Below, in pieces: positions 54,852 to 63,800 of a stretch of DNA of 64,000 nucleotides. The DNA comes from Neogemmobacter tilapiae (lineage in GTDB: Bacteria; Pseudomonadota; Alphaproteobacteria; Rhodobacterales; Rhodobacteraceae): assembly GCF_014652215.1 (NCBI RefSeq), contig NZ_BMYJ01000007.1, forward strand, positions 124,001 to 188,000, read 5' to 3'. The first letter of the stretch is position 1. Each line of letters opens with the position of its first letter. The notes under the pieces were generated by a model. That model worked only from the letters and a program-made list of their open reading frames with translations. It was not told where the DNA came from and did no database searches. A program made the translations under genes and the position numbers.

Positions 54852-55949
54852 CTATGCCGCGCCAGTCTTTGACGAAGTGGCCTGCGCGGGCAAGCCCGTG
54901 TTGTCGGAAAGGCGCTGGCCGCTGCTGCGGTCAAAGACATGCACGGCGCTGGGCGGGATCGCCACATGCAGCGGTGCGCCGATCTGGGTGCGGAAATCCT
55001 TGGCCGCGCGGATGGAGACGAGGGCCGGGCCAATGCGGCAAGAGACGAGGGTGGCATCGCCCAGGAGTTCCATCGAATAGACGGTGGCGGACAATTGGCC
55101 GCCTTGGGGGACGACCTGCACATCCTCGGCGCGGAAGCCCAGGGTGATGGGGCCAGAGACGCCCAAGGGGATGGGCAGTGCCATGCCTTCGGCGCGGAAG
55201 ATGCCGTCGGTGACATCACCGTCGATCAGGTTCATCGCGGGTGAACCGATGAAGCTGGCGACGAAGGTGTTGGCCGGGCGGTCGTAGATTTCGGTGGGCG
55301 TGCCCAGTTGCTGCACAAGGCCCTTGTTCATCACGACAACGCGGTCGGCGAGGGTCATCGCCTCAATCTGGTCATGGGTCACATAGATCGTGGTGCGTTT
55401 CAGGGTGTGGTGCAGGTTCTTGATCTGCGCGCGGGTGGAGACGCGGAGTTTGGCATCCAGATTGGAAAGCGGTTCGTCCATCAGAAAGGCATTGGGCTCG
55501 CGCACGATAGAGCGGGCAAGGGCGACACGCTGACGCTGGCCGCCCGACAGCGCGGCGGGACGGCGTTCAAGGAAGGGGCCGAGTTCGACCATTGCAGCGG
55601 CGCGCATGACGCGTTCGTGGTGTTCGGCCTTGGGGATGCCGCGGACGCGCAGGGGAAAGCGGATGTTTTCATAGACCGACAGGTTCGGGTAAAGGCCATA
55701 GCTTTGAAAAACCATGGAAATATCGCGATCCTTGGGTTCCAGATTGTTGACGATCTTGTCGCCGATCCAGATTTCACCTTCGGTCACATCCTCTAGCCCC
55801 GCGATCATGCGCATGGTCGTGGTCTTGCCGCAGCCGGACGGGCCCAGCAGCACCAGAAATTCGGCATCGGCGATGTCGAGGTTGAAATTGTCGACGCCGA
55901 CATAGCTGCCCCAGCGTTTGCTGACGTTCACAAGGCGGATTTGGGCCAT
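54852..55949 (-). CDS. Carbohydrate ABC transporter ATPase (UgpC/MalK type)
   Basis: A 365-residue ATPase: Walker A GPSGCGKTTTMRM (~36), LSGGQRQRVALARS, Walker B FLMDEPLSNLDAKLR, H loop VTHDQ and a C-terminal TOBE domain (GFRAEDVQVV). The ATPase is typical of CUT1 importers for oligosaccharides and glycerol phosphates. It follows the permease by 4 bp and precedes the lacI gene by 14 bp. Confidence 0.92.
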   Translation of the reverse strand: MAQIRLVNVSKRWGSYVGVDNFNLDIADAEFLVLLGPSGCGKTTTMRMIAGLEDVTEGEIWIGDKIVNNLEPKDRDISMVFQSYGLYPNLSVYENIRFPLRVRGIPKAEHHERVMRAAAMVELGPFLERRPAALSGGQRQRVALARSIVREPNAFLMDEPLSNLDAKLRVSTRAQIKNLHHTLKRTTIYVTHDQIEAMTLADRVVVMNKGLVQQLGTPTEIYDRPANTFVASFIGSPAMNLIDGDVTDGIFRAEGMALPIPLGVSGPITLGFRAEDVQVVPQGGQLSATVYSMELLGDATLVSCRIGPALVSIRAAKDFRTQIGAPLHVAIPPSAVHVFDRSSGQRLSDNTGLPAQATSSKTGAA

Positions 55950-55953
55950 GGGA

Positions 55954-56835
55954 TTATCCTTTGACGGCGCCAGCGGTCAGACCGGAAACGATCTGGCGCT
56001 GGAAGAAGAGGACGAGGATGAATAGCGGCACGGTGGCCGAGACGACGGCGGCGACGGCAAACATGACATTGCCTTCGTTCTGGATGGAGCCGAGGAAGCT
56101 GGCGATCTTGGGCACCATGGTCTGGTTCTGTTGCGAAAGCAGCATCGAGGTGACGGCAAAGTCGTTGTAGCCGAGCAGAAAGCTGAAGAGGCCGGTGGTG
56201 ATGACGCCGGGCCACATGACGGGCATGATGACCATGCGAAACGCCTGAAAGCGGGTGCAGCCATCGACCATGGCGCTTTCGTCCAGATCCTTGGGGATGG
56301 ACAGGAAAAAGCTGTGCAGCATCCATAGGGTGAAGGGCTGGTTGATGGCGACCAGAACGATGATGGTGGTGGGCAGTACGCCCCAGATGTTCAGCTCAAA
56401 GAACGGCAGCATATAGCCCGAGACAAGCGTGATATGCGGCATGGCGCGGAACACCAGCGCCGCGATGAGGATCCAGAAAGCATAGCGATAGCCCGAGCGG
56501 GCCAAGGCATAGCCACCCAAGGTTCCGATGGTCAGCGAGATGATCGTGACCGAAAGGGTGACGATCATTGTGTTGATCGCAGCCTTCCAGAATTCGTTCT
56601 TGATCCAGGCGCCTTCATAGCCTTGCAGGGTAAAGGCGCTGCCGGTTTGGGCTTGGGTGCGGGTGCCTTCGATGGCCATCCACCAAGATTGGCGCGAGAA
56701 GAAATCCGCCTCGACCTTGAAGCTGCCCCAGACGGTCCAGACAAAGGGAAAGGCGGCGGCGATGAGCCAGATGACCAGAAAGACGGTGGTCAGGGTTTTC
56801 AAGGCCAGCGGGCGGCGGTTTGCGATATCCGTCAT
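55954..56835 (-). CDS. Carbohydrate ABC transporter permease (MalG type)
   Basis: A 293-residue permease with six predicted helices and the EAA coupling loop DLDESAMVDGCTRFQAFRMVIMPVMWPG (~190-215). It has a long periplasmic first loop. Its start lies 1 bp from the stop of the MalF-type permease. Confidence 0.92.
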   Translation of the reverse strand: MTDIANRRPLALKTLTTVFLVIWLIAAAFPFVWTVWGSFKVEADFFSRQSWWMAIEGTRTQAQTGSAFTLQGYEGAWIKNEFWKAAINTMIVTLSVTIISLTIGTLGGYALARSGYRYAFWILIAALVFRAMPHITLVSGYMLPFFELNIWGVLPTTIIVLVAINQPFTLWMLHSFFLSIPKDLDESAMVDGCTRFQAFRMVIMPVMWPGVITTGLFSFLLGYNDFAVTSMLLSQQNQTMVPKIASFLGSIQNEGNVMFAVAAVVSATVPLFILVLFFQRQIVSGLTAGAVKG

Positions 56836-56836
56836 G

Positions 56837-57868
56837 TCAGGCTGCCTTGCGGTTGAAGTCGCGCCAAGTGCGCAAAAGGACGGGGGCCAGAAGGATCAGG
56901 ACTCCGGCGATGGTGATGACCGAGGTGGAGGCGGCCGAGCCGAAAAGCTGGGCGTCCTGGCCGACCAGATCGTTGAAGACAAGCCATGAGAGGGAGGTGG
57001 CATTCGCCTCGGCGGAAAAGCCGACGATGGGTTCAAAGACGCGGAAATTGTCCATCAACTGCACCAGCGCGACAAAGGTGGCGAGGGGGGCGAGATGGGG
57101 GATGATGACAAAGCGCGTCACCTCCCACCGGTTGGCCCCGTCAATGCGGGCGGATTCCATCGTGTCCTGCGGCACGGTTTGCAGCCCGGCATAGAAGACA
57201 ACAAAGGAAAAGGGGCCGTTGGTCCAGATGCCGTAAACCAAAAGGACGATCCATGTCATGATGGGCGAGGCGCGCAGCGAGAGGCCGGGATCACCCGTCA
57301 GGCTTTGCAAGCTGGCCCCAAGGATGCCCGAAGGGTTGAACATCCAAGACAGGATGAGCGAGCCGACCAAGGGGGTGATGATCATCGGCAGCAGCGAGAA
57401 AAAGATCACGGGGCCTTTCATCAGGCGCGGCAGGGTGTTGACCGCCAAGGCCACGGCAAAGCCAAGGGCCATCGCCAAGGGCGTCACCACAAAGCAATAG
57501 AGAAGGGTAAACGACAGGGCGCGGTAGAAGGGCAGGTTGAAGATGCGCGAAAGGGTATCGCCGAAACCCTGATTGTTGGACAGGATCGCGCCAATTTCAT
57601 CGACCGCCAGATGGTTGCGGTTCAGGTAATTGGCAAAGCCTGCAAATTGACCCAAGGGGCGTTCCTCGCGCAGCGCCTGCATGGCGGCGTGATCAACGCG
57701 CGTTTCCTTTTCGCAGCCAAAGGGGGTGCAGTTTTCGACGGTGATCAGCACCGCCTCATGCTGGACGAACAGCGACTGCACGATGACCGACAGGATGGGC
57801 AGCGTGATGAACAGCACCATCGCAAGGATGGATGGCGCGATGAAGACAAGGAAAGTGCGATGCGGCAT
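56837..57868 (-). CDS. Carbohydrate ABC transporter permease (MalF type)
   Basis: A 343-residue permease with six or more helices and the EAA loop TVPQDTMESARIDGANRWEVTRFVIIPHL (~235-262). An insertion after helix 1 (residues ~35-100, CTPFGCEKETRVDH...) forms a larger periplasmic loop with a Cys pair than usual MalF-like proteins of this length class. It pairs with the downstream MalG-type permease. Confidence 0.9.
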   Translation of the reverse strand: MPHRTFLVFIAPSILAMVLFITLPILSVIVQSLFVQHEAVLITVENCTPFGCEKETRVDHAAMQALREERPLGQFAGFANYLNRNHLAVDEIGAILSNNQGFGDTLSRIFNLPFYRALSFTLLYCFVVTPLAMALGFAVALAVNTLPRLMKGPVIFFSLLPMIITPLVGSLILSWMFNPSGILGASLQSLTGDPGLSLRASPIMTWIVLLVYGIWTNGPFSFVVFYAGLQTVPQDTMESARIDGANRWEVTRFVIIPHLAPLATFVALVQLMDNFRVFEPIVGFSAEANATSLSWLVFNDLVGQDAQLFGSAASTSVITIAGVLILLAPVLLRTWRDFNRKAA

Positions 57869-57961
57869 CGGGGCAATCCAGCGTTCGAGTCCAAGGACGG
57901 GAGCGTTCGGGGAAGGCCCGGACGTGCCGGGCCATCGCCGCGATCCGCGAAAGGCGGAAAA

Positions 57962-57985
57962 CCCGGCCGCTGCGTCGCGGCCGGG
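57962..57985. other. Hairpin between binding protein and permease genes
   Basis: CCCGGCCGC (57962-57970) and GCGGCCGGG (57977-57985), 9-bp perfect stem. In the minus transcript it follows the binding-protein stop, where such stems normally keep the binding protein more abundant than the membrane subunits. Confidence 0.6.
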
Positions 57986-57993
57986 CAGGGGGC

Positions 57994-59232
57994 TTATTTC
58001 AGAAAGCCCGCTTCTTTGGCTGCGGCGTCATAGGCGGCTTTCACGTCGGCCAGCGCCTGATCGGCGTCTTCCTTGCCCGCGATGAAATCGGCGAGTTCGG
58101 CGGAAAGGGCGGTGTGCAGCAGACCCATATAGGGCTGCATCGGATAGGCGCGTGCGCCGCCCGAGGCATTGCCAATCACGCCAACGGCGGTCGGACCGGG
58201 TTCAAAGCCAGCCACCAGCCAGGTGGCGACATCAGCGTTCGCCGCCACGGTTTCGGGGCTGATGCCCTTGACCATCGCTTGGAAAGAGGCCTCGGCATCT
58301 TCGTCCGAGATGTTGGCGGCGATGGTGAATCCGTCCCACCACAATGCCGCCGCTGGGACCGAGCCCCCACCGATGGTCGGCGCGGCCGCAAAGCCGGTTC
58401 CGGCGATCACCTCGGGATTGGCTTTGGTCGGATCAATCGCGGCACCCGCCAGCGAACCCCATTGCGTCATAATCGCCACGGAATTGGCATCCCAGAGCTT
58501 GTTCAACTCATTCGCGTCATAAGTCAGATAATCGGGGTGCATATAGACCGTCATCGCCCGCATGGTTTCCAGAACCTTGCGGCCATTGTCGTTGTCGATG
58601 GCGAGTTCTGCCGAACCGGGGGCAAAGAATTCATCGCCCGTGCCCAGATACATATTCACGAATTCGGCGGCCAGATCCCAACCCGGTTTGTTCGAGGCGG
58701 CCAGCGGATATTCCATCAGCCCGGCGTCCTTGATCGCCTGCGCGGCGGTCAGAACCTCTTCATAGCTGGTGGGAACGGCGACGCCGGCCTTTTCCAGCAC
58801 ATCCTTGCGATAGAACATGTGCTGCCCGTTGCCCATGAAGGCAATGGCCATCACTTTGCCGTCGATCTTGATCAGTTGGTTCGGTTGCAGGGATGCGCCG
58901 TATTTCGCGACAAGATCATCCAGCGGGCGGATCAGCCCGTCGTTCAGCAGGGGCACGATGGAATTGTTGGCGACCACGGCGACGGTGTATTCCGCCGGGT
59001 TCACGGTCAGCGCCGGGCCTTGAATGTTCTTATGCTCGGCGGTGGCGTTGGCGGTGACTTTCACCTGATCGGTCGCGCAAGACATGGCCACATCGTTCAC
59101 GATGCGCAGCGCCTCAAAATCATTCGACAGGATGCGGACGGAACCCGCGCCCTGAATGCCGCAATCGGCGAAGGCGGCGCTGGCGGCGAACAAGGCGGCC
59201 GCACTTGCCGCGAAGGTCTTGGTCATTTTCAT
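57994..59232 (-). CDS. Carbohydrate ABC transporter periplasmic binding protein (CUT1 type)
   Basis: A 412-residue extracellular solute-binding protein family 1 member: signal peptide KMTKTFAASAAALFAASAAFA, then the type-2 fold with KIDGKVMAIAFMGNGQHMFYRKDVLEKAGVAVPTSYEE and WWDGFTIAANISDEDAEASFQ. The start at 59232 has AAGGGAGAAG upstream; a frame extending to 59343 is not needed. It is the first gene of the operon 59232-52320, directly downstream of operator C. Ligand unknown. Confidence 0.9.
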   Translation of the reverse strand: MKMTKTFAASAAALFAASAAFADCGIQGAGSVRILSNDFEALRIVNDVAMSCATDQVKVTANATAEHKNIQGPALTVNPAEYTVAVVANNSIVPLLNDGLIRPLDDLVAKYGASLQPNQLIKIDGKVMAIAFMGNGQHMFYRKDVLEKAGVAVPTSYEEVLTAAQAIKDAGLMEYPLAASNKPGWDLAAEFVNMYLGTGDEFFAPGSAELAIDNDNGRKVLETMRAMTVYMHPDYLTYDANELNKLWDANSVAIMTQWGSLAGAAIDPTKANPEVIAGTGFAAAPTIGGGSVPAAALWWDGFTIAANISDEDAEASFQAMVKGISPETVAANADVATWLVAGFEPGPTAVGVIGNASGGARAYPMQPYMGLLHTALSAELADFIAGKEDADQALADVKAAYDAAAKEAGFLK

Positions 59233-59359
59233 GGTTATACTTCTCCCTTCTGCTGGCGAAAGCTGGCTCGCCGTTCTGGCATTTGTTTCAGGCAGGGCAA
59301 CGGGCCAACCCAGCATGGCCCCTAGGCGCACCCCACCTGTCACAAAAAGCTAAACATCA

Positions 59360-59377
59360 TTTGCATACGATTGCAAA
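59360..59377. promoter_or_regulatory. LacI-type operator C (binding protein promoter)
   Basis: TTTGCATACGATTGCAAA: perfect TTTGCA/TGCAAA arms, 14 of 18 matches to the shared palindrome. On the minus strand it directly follows a GATAAT/TAATAT-like -10 (59379-59387), so it overlies the presumed transcription start of the transporter operon. Confidence 0.65.
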
Positions 59378-59436
59378 CATATTATCTGCCCTACCCAAAA
59401 AACGCGAGCAAGCTGTTTTGTGGATGCAAAAGAAAA

Positions 59437-59458
59437 CGGCCCGCATGGCTGCGGGCCG
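59437..59458 (-). terminator. Rho-independent terminator of the SnoaL-like gene
   Basis: On the minus strand, CGGCCCGCA, GCCA loop, TGCGGGCCG, then TTTTCTTTT. Located 25 bp after the stop of the 59484-60647 gene. Confidence 0.87.
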
Positions 59459-59483
59459 CCTTGGGATTGGGCTGATCGCAAAG

Positions 59484-60647
59484 TCAGGCGTTCGGGTTCA
59501 GACTCGCCGCTTTGACATCGGCCATCTGCGCCAGTTTGATCTGCACCAGCGCCGAAGCCTCGTCATAGACGCGCCATTCATCGACGATCTTGCCGTTCTT
59601 ATAATGGAAATGCGTGATGCCCATAATCTGCACGCGTTTGCCGGTGGGCGCTCCCAGATGGTTCAGAATGCCATAGCCGATGTGATGTCCTTCCATGATC
59701 CAGCGCACGGCAACCTTTTCGCCACCCTCTTCGCAAGGGGTCGAACAGATGTGCTGCGGGGTAAAGGCCGCATCGGGGATGGAGCCGATCAGGCCCAAGG
59801 TTTGGTGGATGATCGAGGCATGGCCATAAAGTTCGGCCATCAGGGGGCCGTGATATTGCGCAGTCGGCGCATAGACCTTGGCGATGGTGCCCAGCATCTT
59901 GCGGTTAAAGACGTCATGCATCCAGCGCAGGGTGTGGCGTTCGGTTTCGGTGGCGGCGATGGAGGTATCCGCTTCGGCCTCGGGTGGGTATTGCCCGATC
60001 ATGTGACGATTCTCGCCAATATCCAAGGAAACAAAGCCCTTATCAAAGCTGGCCTTGGCGATCCGCTCGGCATAGCCCTGCACGTCAATGCCCAGTTGTT
60101 GCAGGATGGCGGTCGTGTCGGCCACCACCCATTCGCGGTAGATCTTGTTTTCATAGATCATGCAGTCGGCCACCGTGCGCGAGGTGAACATCCGCCCCGT
60201 TGCTGGCCCCAGATGCCCGTTCTGGCTGTGCCGCCCCGTGCCTGTCACCAGATGCGAGGTGTAGAACCCGTCGTTTTCATTGCCCTTCCAGATGACATGC
60301 GTCGCCATGCCGCGCCGTTCGGGAAAGGAAACCAGCCGCTGGATGGTGTCGCGCACCACCTCTTCGCGGGTGTAAAGCGTGCCTGTCGTGCCATACAACA
60401 CGCAGTTGTGGGTGTAGTGCGAATAGATCAGGCCGATGTCGCGTTCGTCCCAGATCAGGTGGGTGCAGCGCACGATGTAGTCGACGATGTCGGTGTAAAT
60501 CTCGTCAAAGCCGCGCATGGCCTGCGTCCGCTTGGCGTTTCGCGGGGCCAGATCGGGGTAGTCATGGCGTTCCACTTGCATGACCTTTTCCGGCCGCGCC
60601 GGGGCCAGTTCACTGCCCGCTTTGGGATTTTCGCTTTTCTCGGCCAT
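59484..60647 (-). CDS. Large tandem SnoaL/NTF2-like domain protein
   Basis: A 387-residue protein containing two NTF2/SnoaL-like modules. The first is around DIVDYIVRCTHLIWDERDIGLIYSHYTHNCVLYG...; the second is around HDVFNRKMLGTIAKVYAPTAQYHGPLMAELYGHASIIHQTLGLIGSIPDA, ending in HFHYKNGKIVDEWRVYDEASAL. It has no signal peptide. Such domains bind small hydrophobic or ring substrates and can act as cyclases, dehydratases or isomerases. Its promoter carries operator D, so it belongs to the HisD-like regulon. Function unknown. The start at 60647 follows AGGAGAC. Confidence 0.78.
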   Translation of the reverse strand: MAEKSENPKAGSELAPARPEKVMQVERHDYPDLAPRNAKRTQAMRGFDEIYTDIVDYIVRCTHLIWDERDIGLIYSHYTHNCVLYGTTGTLYTREEVVRDTIQRLVSFPERRGMATHVIWKGNENDGFYTSHLVTGTGRHSQNGHLGPATGRMFTSRTVADCMIYENKIYREWVVADTTAILQQLGIDVQGYAERIAKASFDKGFVSLDIGENRHMIGQYPPEAEADTSIAATETERHTLRWMHDVFNRKMLGTIAKVYAPTAQYHGPLMAELYGHASIIHQTLGLIGSIPDAAFTPQHICSTPCEEGGEKVAVRWIMEGHHIGYGILNHLGAPTGKRVQIMGITHFHYKNGKIVDEWRVYDEASALVQIKLAQMADVKAASLNPNA

Positions 60648-61085
60648 GCCCGTCTCCTGGCTATGCTTCGGCCACGACTCGGGCGGCCCAAGACTGATGC
60701 TAAATGATTGGCATAGGACTGCCTTGATTGGCATACGTATGCAAGAGAAATAAATTAAGCGCGGCTTGCGGGCCCACCGAAGGCCTTGGCGATGTGCAGG
60801 CATGGAAGCGGTCGTGCCTGTTTCTCTTCGGTCCCATGTTCAACACCAGAGGCTCGAATCGGCCCGTGTTTTCGTCAAGACCAATTGCAAGACCCTGGTC
60901 AAGCAACTGAAATGACAACAAAGAAAAGATTTGTAGGATAAGTCGGATTAAATATAGGTTGCATCGCGCGGTTGTTCCGCTTTTGCGATTGATGCCGGGT
61001 CAGGCTTGGCACGACATGTGCCCAATCAAACTGACAGAAGGGCAGAGGCCCCGATCCAAGATTAGAAACGCTCTGGGAGGAGTAG
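60648..61085. other. 438-bp divergent intergenic region
   Basis: The region between the leftward SnoaL-like gene and the rightward binding protein. It contains operator D at 60728-60745, a partial GATTGGCATA near 60700, and a weak plus-strand -35/-10 candidate TTGTAG (60931-60936) / TATAGG (60953-60958) with a 16-nt spacer. I see no convincing small gene. Confidence 0.4.
60728..60745. promoter_or_regulatory. LacI-type operator D (SnoaL-like gene promoter)
   Basis: TTGGCATACGTATGCAAG with perfect GCATAC/GTATGC inner arms; 15 of 18 matches to the shared palindrome. It lies 81 bp upstream of the SnoaL-like start. Confidence 0.68.
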
Positions 61086-62222
61086 ATGAGGATGAAACTT
61101 GCAAAAGCGGCTTTCCTGCTTTCTGCGCTTTGGATGCCGATGGCCGTCTGGGCCGGACCGGAAGTCGTCAGTGGACCGGGGGCCGAGCCGGAATGTTTTG
61201 CGCCCTGGTCTGCCGAGACAAAGTATCTGCAATGGCCCGCCAAGGAAGGCCCGTACCGCATCGCCTTGGTGAATGGCTTTGTCGGCAACACCTGGCGGAT
61301 TCAGATGGTCAAGACCGCCAAGGCCTTTGCCGAAGATCCCGCGATGAAGGGCAAGATTGCCGAGTTCAAGGTGGTTTCGACGGGCACCGATGCCCCGGCA
61401 CAATTGGGCGCGATCGAAGACTTTATCAACCAAGGCTATGATGCCATCGTCACGATTGCTGTCGCGCCCGATGGGTTCGACCGTGTGATCCGCTTGGCCG
61501 ACAAAAACAATGTCGTGCTCGTGCCGTTCGACAATGTGTTGGACACCGACGCTGTGATGCAAGTGAACGAAGATCAACTCACAATGGGGCGGACCTGGGC
61601 AGAGTTTGCGCTGAAAGAATTGAAGGCCGCGGGTGTGACCTCGGGGAAAATTCTTGAAGTGCGTGGCTTGGCCGGAAACTCGGTGGACCGCGACCGTTCG
61701 CAAGGCATTAACGAAGTCTTTGCCGCCGATGCGGGGCCGTGGGAGATGGTGTCAGTCGTCGGAAACTGGGACGACGGGACAACGCAAAAGGTGGTCGCGG
61801 ATGCGATTGCAGTGCATGGGCAATTCGCGGCCATTGTGGGGCAGGGCGGGTCAAACGGGGTTATTCAGGCGATGAAAGATGCCGGTCATCCGTGGGTTCC
61901 GGTGGCGGGCGAATCCGAGAATGGCTTTCGCAAGGCGATTGCCGAATATTCGGATGAAGGGCTGAAGGGGATTTCCATTGGCCAATCGCCGGGCCTTGTG
62001 GCGATAGCGATGAAGGCGGCCGTCTCTGCCTTAGAAGGCAATCCGATGCCGCAACTGATTTCGGTGCCGTTGCCTGTGGCTGACTACACGCAACTGAAGG
62101 ATGGTGCGAACTTTTGGTCAGACCTGCCGGACAATTTCTTTACCGTCAATGAATTCCCACCCTGCGGCGTGAACATTTCGGGGCCCGCAATCATGGCGCA
62201 ATCCGAGGCGGATTCGAACTGA
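61086..62222 (+). CDS. Sugar ABC transporter periplasmic binding protein (RbsB/LsrB type)
   Basis: A 378-residue type-1 periplasmic binding protein: signal peptide MRMKLAKAAFLLSALWMPMAVWAG, then IALVNGFVGNTWRIQMVKTAKAF and IDQ-free YDAIVTIAV, GNSVDRDRSQGINEVFAADAG and VAGESENGFRKAI. It starts after GGGAGGAG and is the first gene of a ribose-type operon extending past the right window edge. Ligand unknown. Confidence 0.88.
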   Translation: MRMKLAKAAFLLSALWMPMAVWAGPEVVSGPGAEPECFAPWSAETKYLQWPAKEGPYRIALVNGFVGNTWRIQMVKTAKAFAEDPAMKGKIAEFKVVSTGTDAPAQLGAIEDFINQGYDAIVTIAVAPDGFDRVIRLADKNNVVLVPFDNVLDTDAVMQVNEDQLTMGRTWAEFALKELKAAGVTSGKILEVRGLAGNSVDRDRSQGINEVFAADAGPWEMVSVVGNWDDGTTQKVVADAIAVHGQFAAIVGQGGSNGVIQAMKDAGHPWVPVAGESENGFRKAIAEYSDEGLKGISIGQSPGLVAIAMKAAVSALEGNPMPQLISVPLPVADYTQLKDGANFWSDLPDNFFTVNEFPPCGVNISGPAIMAQSEADSN

Positions 62223-62228
62223 CAGCGG

Positions 62229-62255
62229 AGGGGCGGCGCATCGCGCGCCGCCCCT
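62229..62255 (+). other. Strong hairpin between binding protein and ATPase genes
   Basis: AGGGGCGGCGC (62229-62239) and GCGCCGCCCCT (62245-62255), an 11-bp perfect stem with a 5-nt loop and no U tract, 6 bp after the binding-protein stop. Likely sets higher binding-protein expression. Confidence 0.65.
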
Positions 62256-62276
62256 TTGCCGCAAAGGGATGGAAAG

Positions 62277-63800
62277 ATGCAGGCAAAGGACCAACCCCTG
62301 CTGGAAATGCGGGGGGTTTCAAAAAGTTACGGCGGGGTTCGGGCCTTGTCGGAGGTGAATTTCAGCTGCCATGCCGGATCGACACATGGCATTCTTGGGG
62401 AAAACGGCGCCGGCAAATCAACGCTGATCAAGATGATCGCGGGCGTTCTGCGGCCCGACGCGGGCGAGATGTTCTATCGTGGGCAAAACGTGCAGTTCGC
62501 CAGTGCAGCAGAGGCGAGCGCTGCGGGGATTGTCTGCATGTTTCAGGAACTGTCGCTGATCCCTGATTTGTCGGTGGCAGACAACATCTGCCTTTTGCGT
62601 CCACCCCGCCGCTTTGGCCTGATCGACGCCAAGGCGCAGCGGCAGCGGGCCGAGGCTTTGCTTGCAAGGTTGCATTGCGAAGATCTGGACCCGCGTGCCC
62701 TGGTGCGGGATTTGTCTCTATCGCGGCGCCAGATGGTCGAAATTGCAAAGGCTCTGGCGCAGGAGCCGCAGCTTTTAATTTTGGACGAGGCAACATCGGC
62801 CCTGACGCGGCGGGATGTGGAAACGGTTTACGGCCTGCTGGGAGAGTTGCGGAGCCAGGGGGTGGCGAGCCTGTTCATCAGCCACAGGATGGCCGAAGTG
62901 GACGCCCTTTGCGATCGGCTTTCCGTGTTCCGCAACGGGCAACATGTCGAAAGCTTTGCCAAGGGCGCGAAAAGCGAGGCAGAGATTGTGCGGCTGATGA
63001 TCGGGCGGGATGTGACGGCGAAATTTCCGCCGAAAGCCGATCCGGTTCCGCGGCCCGTTGTGATGACCGTGCAGGATCTGTCTTGGGAAGGGCGGCTGAA
63101 GGGACTGTCCTTCGGCCTTGGCAAAGGTGAAATTCTGGGCTTGGGGGGGCTGGACGGGCAGGGCCAGAAGGAATTGTTGCTCGCCCTGTTTGGGGTTCTG
63201 AAAGCCGTGCGCGGCCGGGTGGAGATCAACGGGATCAGCGGCCTTCCGACCTCGCCCTATGCGGCCAAGACGGCGACCACGCGGTTGGCACTGGTGCCCG
63301 AGGATCGCAAAAGCGAGGGGCTGATGCTGGCCTTGCCCATTGCCGACAACTTGGTGGCGGCAGCGATGGACCGGGTGGCGCGGGGGGGTATCATCGACAG
63401 GGCGGCCCTGGCCGCGACAATCGCCGAGGGCATCGCGCGCTTGCAGATCAAGGCAGGTTCGCCCGAGGATGCTGTGGCGACGTTGTCGGGCGGCAACCAG
63501 CAAAAGGTCGTCATCGCCAAATGGCTGATGATCGGGCCCGACATCATTCTGCTGAATGATCCCACACGGGGGATCGACATCGGCACCAAGCAGGAAATTT
63601 ATCGCATGATGCGGGAACTCGCGGATCAGGGGAAATCCATCCTGTTTTACTCTTCAGATTATGCCGAGCTCAGCGGCTGCTGTGATCGGGTTATTGTCCT
63701 GTATGATGGACAGGTTATTCGCACGCTGGAAGGGGCCGCGATCACGGATGAGGCGCTGGTCTCTGCGGCGCTGAACATCGGCCAAGGGGCAGCGGCATGA
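62277..63800 (+). CDS. Sugar ABC transporter ATPase, two nucleotide-binding domains (RbsA type)
   Basis: A 507-residue RbsA-like ATPase. Domain 1 has Walker A GENGAGKST, signature LSLSRRQMVEIAKA and Walker B LLILDEATSAL. Domain 2 has a degenerate Walker A (GGLDGQGQKE), signature LSGGNQQKVVIAKW and IILLNDPTRGID, the usual asymmetric pattern of the family. The ATG at 62277 with AAAGGGATGG is preferred over a frame seven codons longer. The stop overlaps the permease start (ATGA). Confidence 0.92.
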   Translation: MQAKDQPLLEMRGVSKSYGGVRALSEVNFSCHAGSTHGILGENGAGKSTLIKMIAGVLRPDAGEMFYRGQNVQFASAAEASAAGIVCMFQELSLIPDLSVADNICLLRPPRRFGLIDAKAQRQRAEALLARLHCEDLDPRALVRDLSLSRRQMVEIAKALAQEPQLLILDEATSALTRRDVETVYGLLGELRSQGVASLFISHRMAEVDALCDRLSVFRNGQHVESFAKGAKSEAEIVRLMIGRDVTAKFPPKADPVPRPVVMTVQDLSWEGRLKGLSFGLGKGEILGLGGLDGQGQKELLLALFGVLKAVRGRVEINGISGLPTSPYAAKTATTRLALVPEDRKSEGLMLALPIADNLVAAAMDRVARGGIIDRAALAATIAEGIARLQIKAGSPEDAVATLSGGNQQKVVIAKWLMIGPDIILLNDPTRGIDIGTKQEIYRMMRELADQGKSILFYSSDYAELSGCCDRVIVLYDGQVIRTLEGAAITDEALVSAALNIGQGAAA

